From an uncultured Ruminococcus sp. (lineage in GTDB: Bacteria > Bacillota > Clostridia > Oscillospirales > Ruminococcaceae), in assembly GCA_946621745.1 (NCBI GenBank), contig CAMOOV010000008.1, forward strand, positions 1-33,797: DNA of 33,797 nt, in the 5' to 3' direction. Shown piece by piece: positions 32,680-33,797 of the stretch. The position numbers and the translations under genes are program-made. Position 1 is the first letter of the stretch, and each line of letters opens with the position of its first letter. Under the pieces are notes generated by a model. It was not told the origin of the DNA, ran no database searches, and saw only the letters and a list, made by a program, of their open reading frames with translations.

Positions 32680-33701
32680 TTCCGCTTCTCCTTTCCCGAT
32701 TCATACGAAAAATGCACCGCATGGCAAATGCCGGGGATGCTCTCGCCCTGCTGACAGAGCATCGGCGAAAGCAGTGCGCCGGTTGCCGCATACAGCACAT
32801 GACGCAGTTCACCCGTCCGCAGCTTCGGCAGGAAATAGCCGCAGATGATACTCGCGGAGCAGCCGCAGCCGGAGCCGCCGGAATGCGTATCCTGCCGCTT
32901 ACAGTCAAACATCATCGCGCCGCAGTCCCGGTGAACACCGCGCAGATCATAGCCGTTCTGCTCCATGAGCTTCAGCAGCAGACGGCTGCCGACAATGCCG
33001 AGATCGCCCGTCACAATCGCATCGTAATCCGAGGGGCGTGTGCGCGTCGCGGAAAGATAGCGCGCAATCGTATCCGCCGCCGCGGGCGCCATTGCCGCGC
33101 CCATATTGCTCGCATCGGTCTGGCCGGCATCGCGGATGCGCCCGGGGAGAATGCCGCGGATATAGGGCGGGCCGCCCTGCGGTTCGATCAGCGCCGCACC
33201 CGCCGCCGTACAAGTCCACTGTGCATTCGGCGTGCGCTGGCCGCCGTAGGAAAGCGGAAAGCGGAACTGACGCTCCGCGCTCGAAAAATGCGAAGATGTC
33301 AGCACGGCTGCACGCGGCAGCTCCATCCCGCAGACCGCCATAACGCCGAGCTCCAAGCCCTCCGCAAAGGTCGAGCAGGCGCCGTAAATGCCGTAATACG
33401 GGATATCAAAACCGCGCAGCGCATAGGTCGAGCCGCTGCACTGATTGATGAGGTCACCCGCAAAGAGCGCGGCAATATCTGCCGCCTCGCAGCCGCCGTG
33501 CTCCAGCAGAAGATTGAGCGTCCGGCGCTGCAATTCGCTCTCTGCCTGCTCCCATGTCATCTGCCCGAAGTGGCTGTCCGCCTCGGTCAGATCGAAGCAT
33601 TTGCCGAGCGGCCCCTCGCTTTCTTTTTTGCCGGCGATACTTGCCCACGCCGTCACGGAGGGCGGGCGGCGCAGCCGGATCAGGGATTCATATTCGTTCA
33701 T
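32676..33701 (-). CDS. spoVAD: Stage V sporulation protein AD (SpoVAD)
   Basis: A 341-residue thiolase-fold protein that binds dipicolinic acid and works with the other SpoVA proteins at the inner spore membrane. Recognisable segments are VTAWASIAGKKESEGPLG near the start, FAGDLINQCSGSTYALRGF (about 79-97), YGIYGACSTFAEGLELG, and GSGCGCSASIICGYFLPKL near 278-296. The length matches the family. The ATG at 33701 has a modest GGTGA site. CATGATA at 33715-33721 (minus strand) resembles the sigma-G -10 consensus, without a clear -35. Its usual partner spoVAC is not visible in the 96 bases left upstream. Confidence 0.94.
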   Translation of the reverse strand: MNEYESLIRLRRPPSVTAWASIAGKKESEGPLGKCFDLTEADSHFGQMTWEQAESELQRRTLNLLLEHGGCEAADIAALFAGDLINQCSGSTYALRGFDIPYYGIYGACSTFAEGLELGVMAVCGMELPRAAVLTSSHFSSAERQFRFPLSYGGQRTPNAQWTCTAAGAALIEPQGGPPYIRGILPGRIRDAGQTDASNMGAAMAPAAADTIARYLSATRTRPSDYDAIVTGDLGIVGSRLLLKLMEQNGYDLRGVHRDCGAMMFDCKRQDTHSGGSGCGCSASIICGYFLPKLRTGELRHVLYAATGALLSPMLCQQGESIPGICHAVHFSYESGKEKRK

Positions 33702-33769
33702 TTCATCACCATTCTATCATGTGTTGCGAAACCAAACCGGAATTTAGTGGTGTCTCCGACGGATTTATA

Positions 33770-33786
33770 TTGGGGCTCCGCCCCAA
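33770..33786. repeat. GC-rich hairpin at the window edge
   Basis: TTGGGGC (33770-33776) and GCCCCAA (33780-33786) form a perfect stem with a 3-base loop, flanked by further C-runs. It resembles short GGGGC-type dispersed palindromes that I recall from Firmicute genomes. The element runs on toward the end of the window and cannot be fully judged. Confidence 0.45.
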
Positions 33787-33797
33787 ACCCCGCCCAA

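Overview
The window reads as chromosome from a spore-forming, plant-fibre-degrading gut Firmicute, most likely Ruminococcus or a close Oscillospiraceae relative. The grounds are a family 9 endoglucanase, spoVAD/spoVAE, a vitamin kinase beside an ECF substrate-binding subunit, and a sortase-assembled pilus locus typical of anaerobic Clostridia. Every gene I can support lies on the minus strand, so transcription runs from high to low coordinates. No rRNA, tRNA, CRISPR array or intact transposon was seen.

Layout from high to low coordinates. (1) 33797-32242: spoVAD and spoVAE, closed by a strong intrinsic terminator. (2) 32073-15064: a pilus locus of about 17 kb. A consensus promoter drives a small coiled-coil protein, a signal peptidase I, a 3159-residue tip adhesin, a 38-codon basic small ORF, the LPSTG major pilin and a class C sortase. 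A second promoter, nearly identical in its core, then drives a PQTG-type minor pilin, a second sortase and a lipoprotein with a duplicated domain. (3) 15011-13468: pyridoxamine kinase and an ECF S component behind two tandem promoters. (4) 13350-12965: a terminator, nested inverted repeats and a truncated IS66-type tnpA remnant. (5) 12979-5986: moxR, a DUF58 gene and a transmembrane transglutaminase gene, joined by 4-base overlaps, then an FAD oxidoreductase (COG2509 type) carrying an N-terminal nucleotidyltransferase-like domain. (6) 5949-959: a promoter, a long palindromic element in the leader, then response regulator, histidine kinase, acyltransferase and nitroreductase. (7) 919-1: the promoter and 5' part of a secreted GH9 cellulase that runs off the window.

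The most unusual content is in the tip adhesin. Three successive Cna_B domains near its C-terminus appear to be interrupted at the same loop by other domains. One insert is a complete-looking SGNH/GDSL hydrolase with Ser2107, Asn2178, Asp2295 and His2298. A second is a stretch of about 560 residues of Ig-like and possibly carbohydrate-binding modules. This suggests a pilus carrying an esterase and glycan-binding modules at its tip. The major pilin and adhesin region is visibly more AT-rich than its surroundings, which fits horizontal acquisition or rapid surface-protein evolution. Function calls rest on recognised motifs and family resemblance; no database search was possible.
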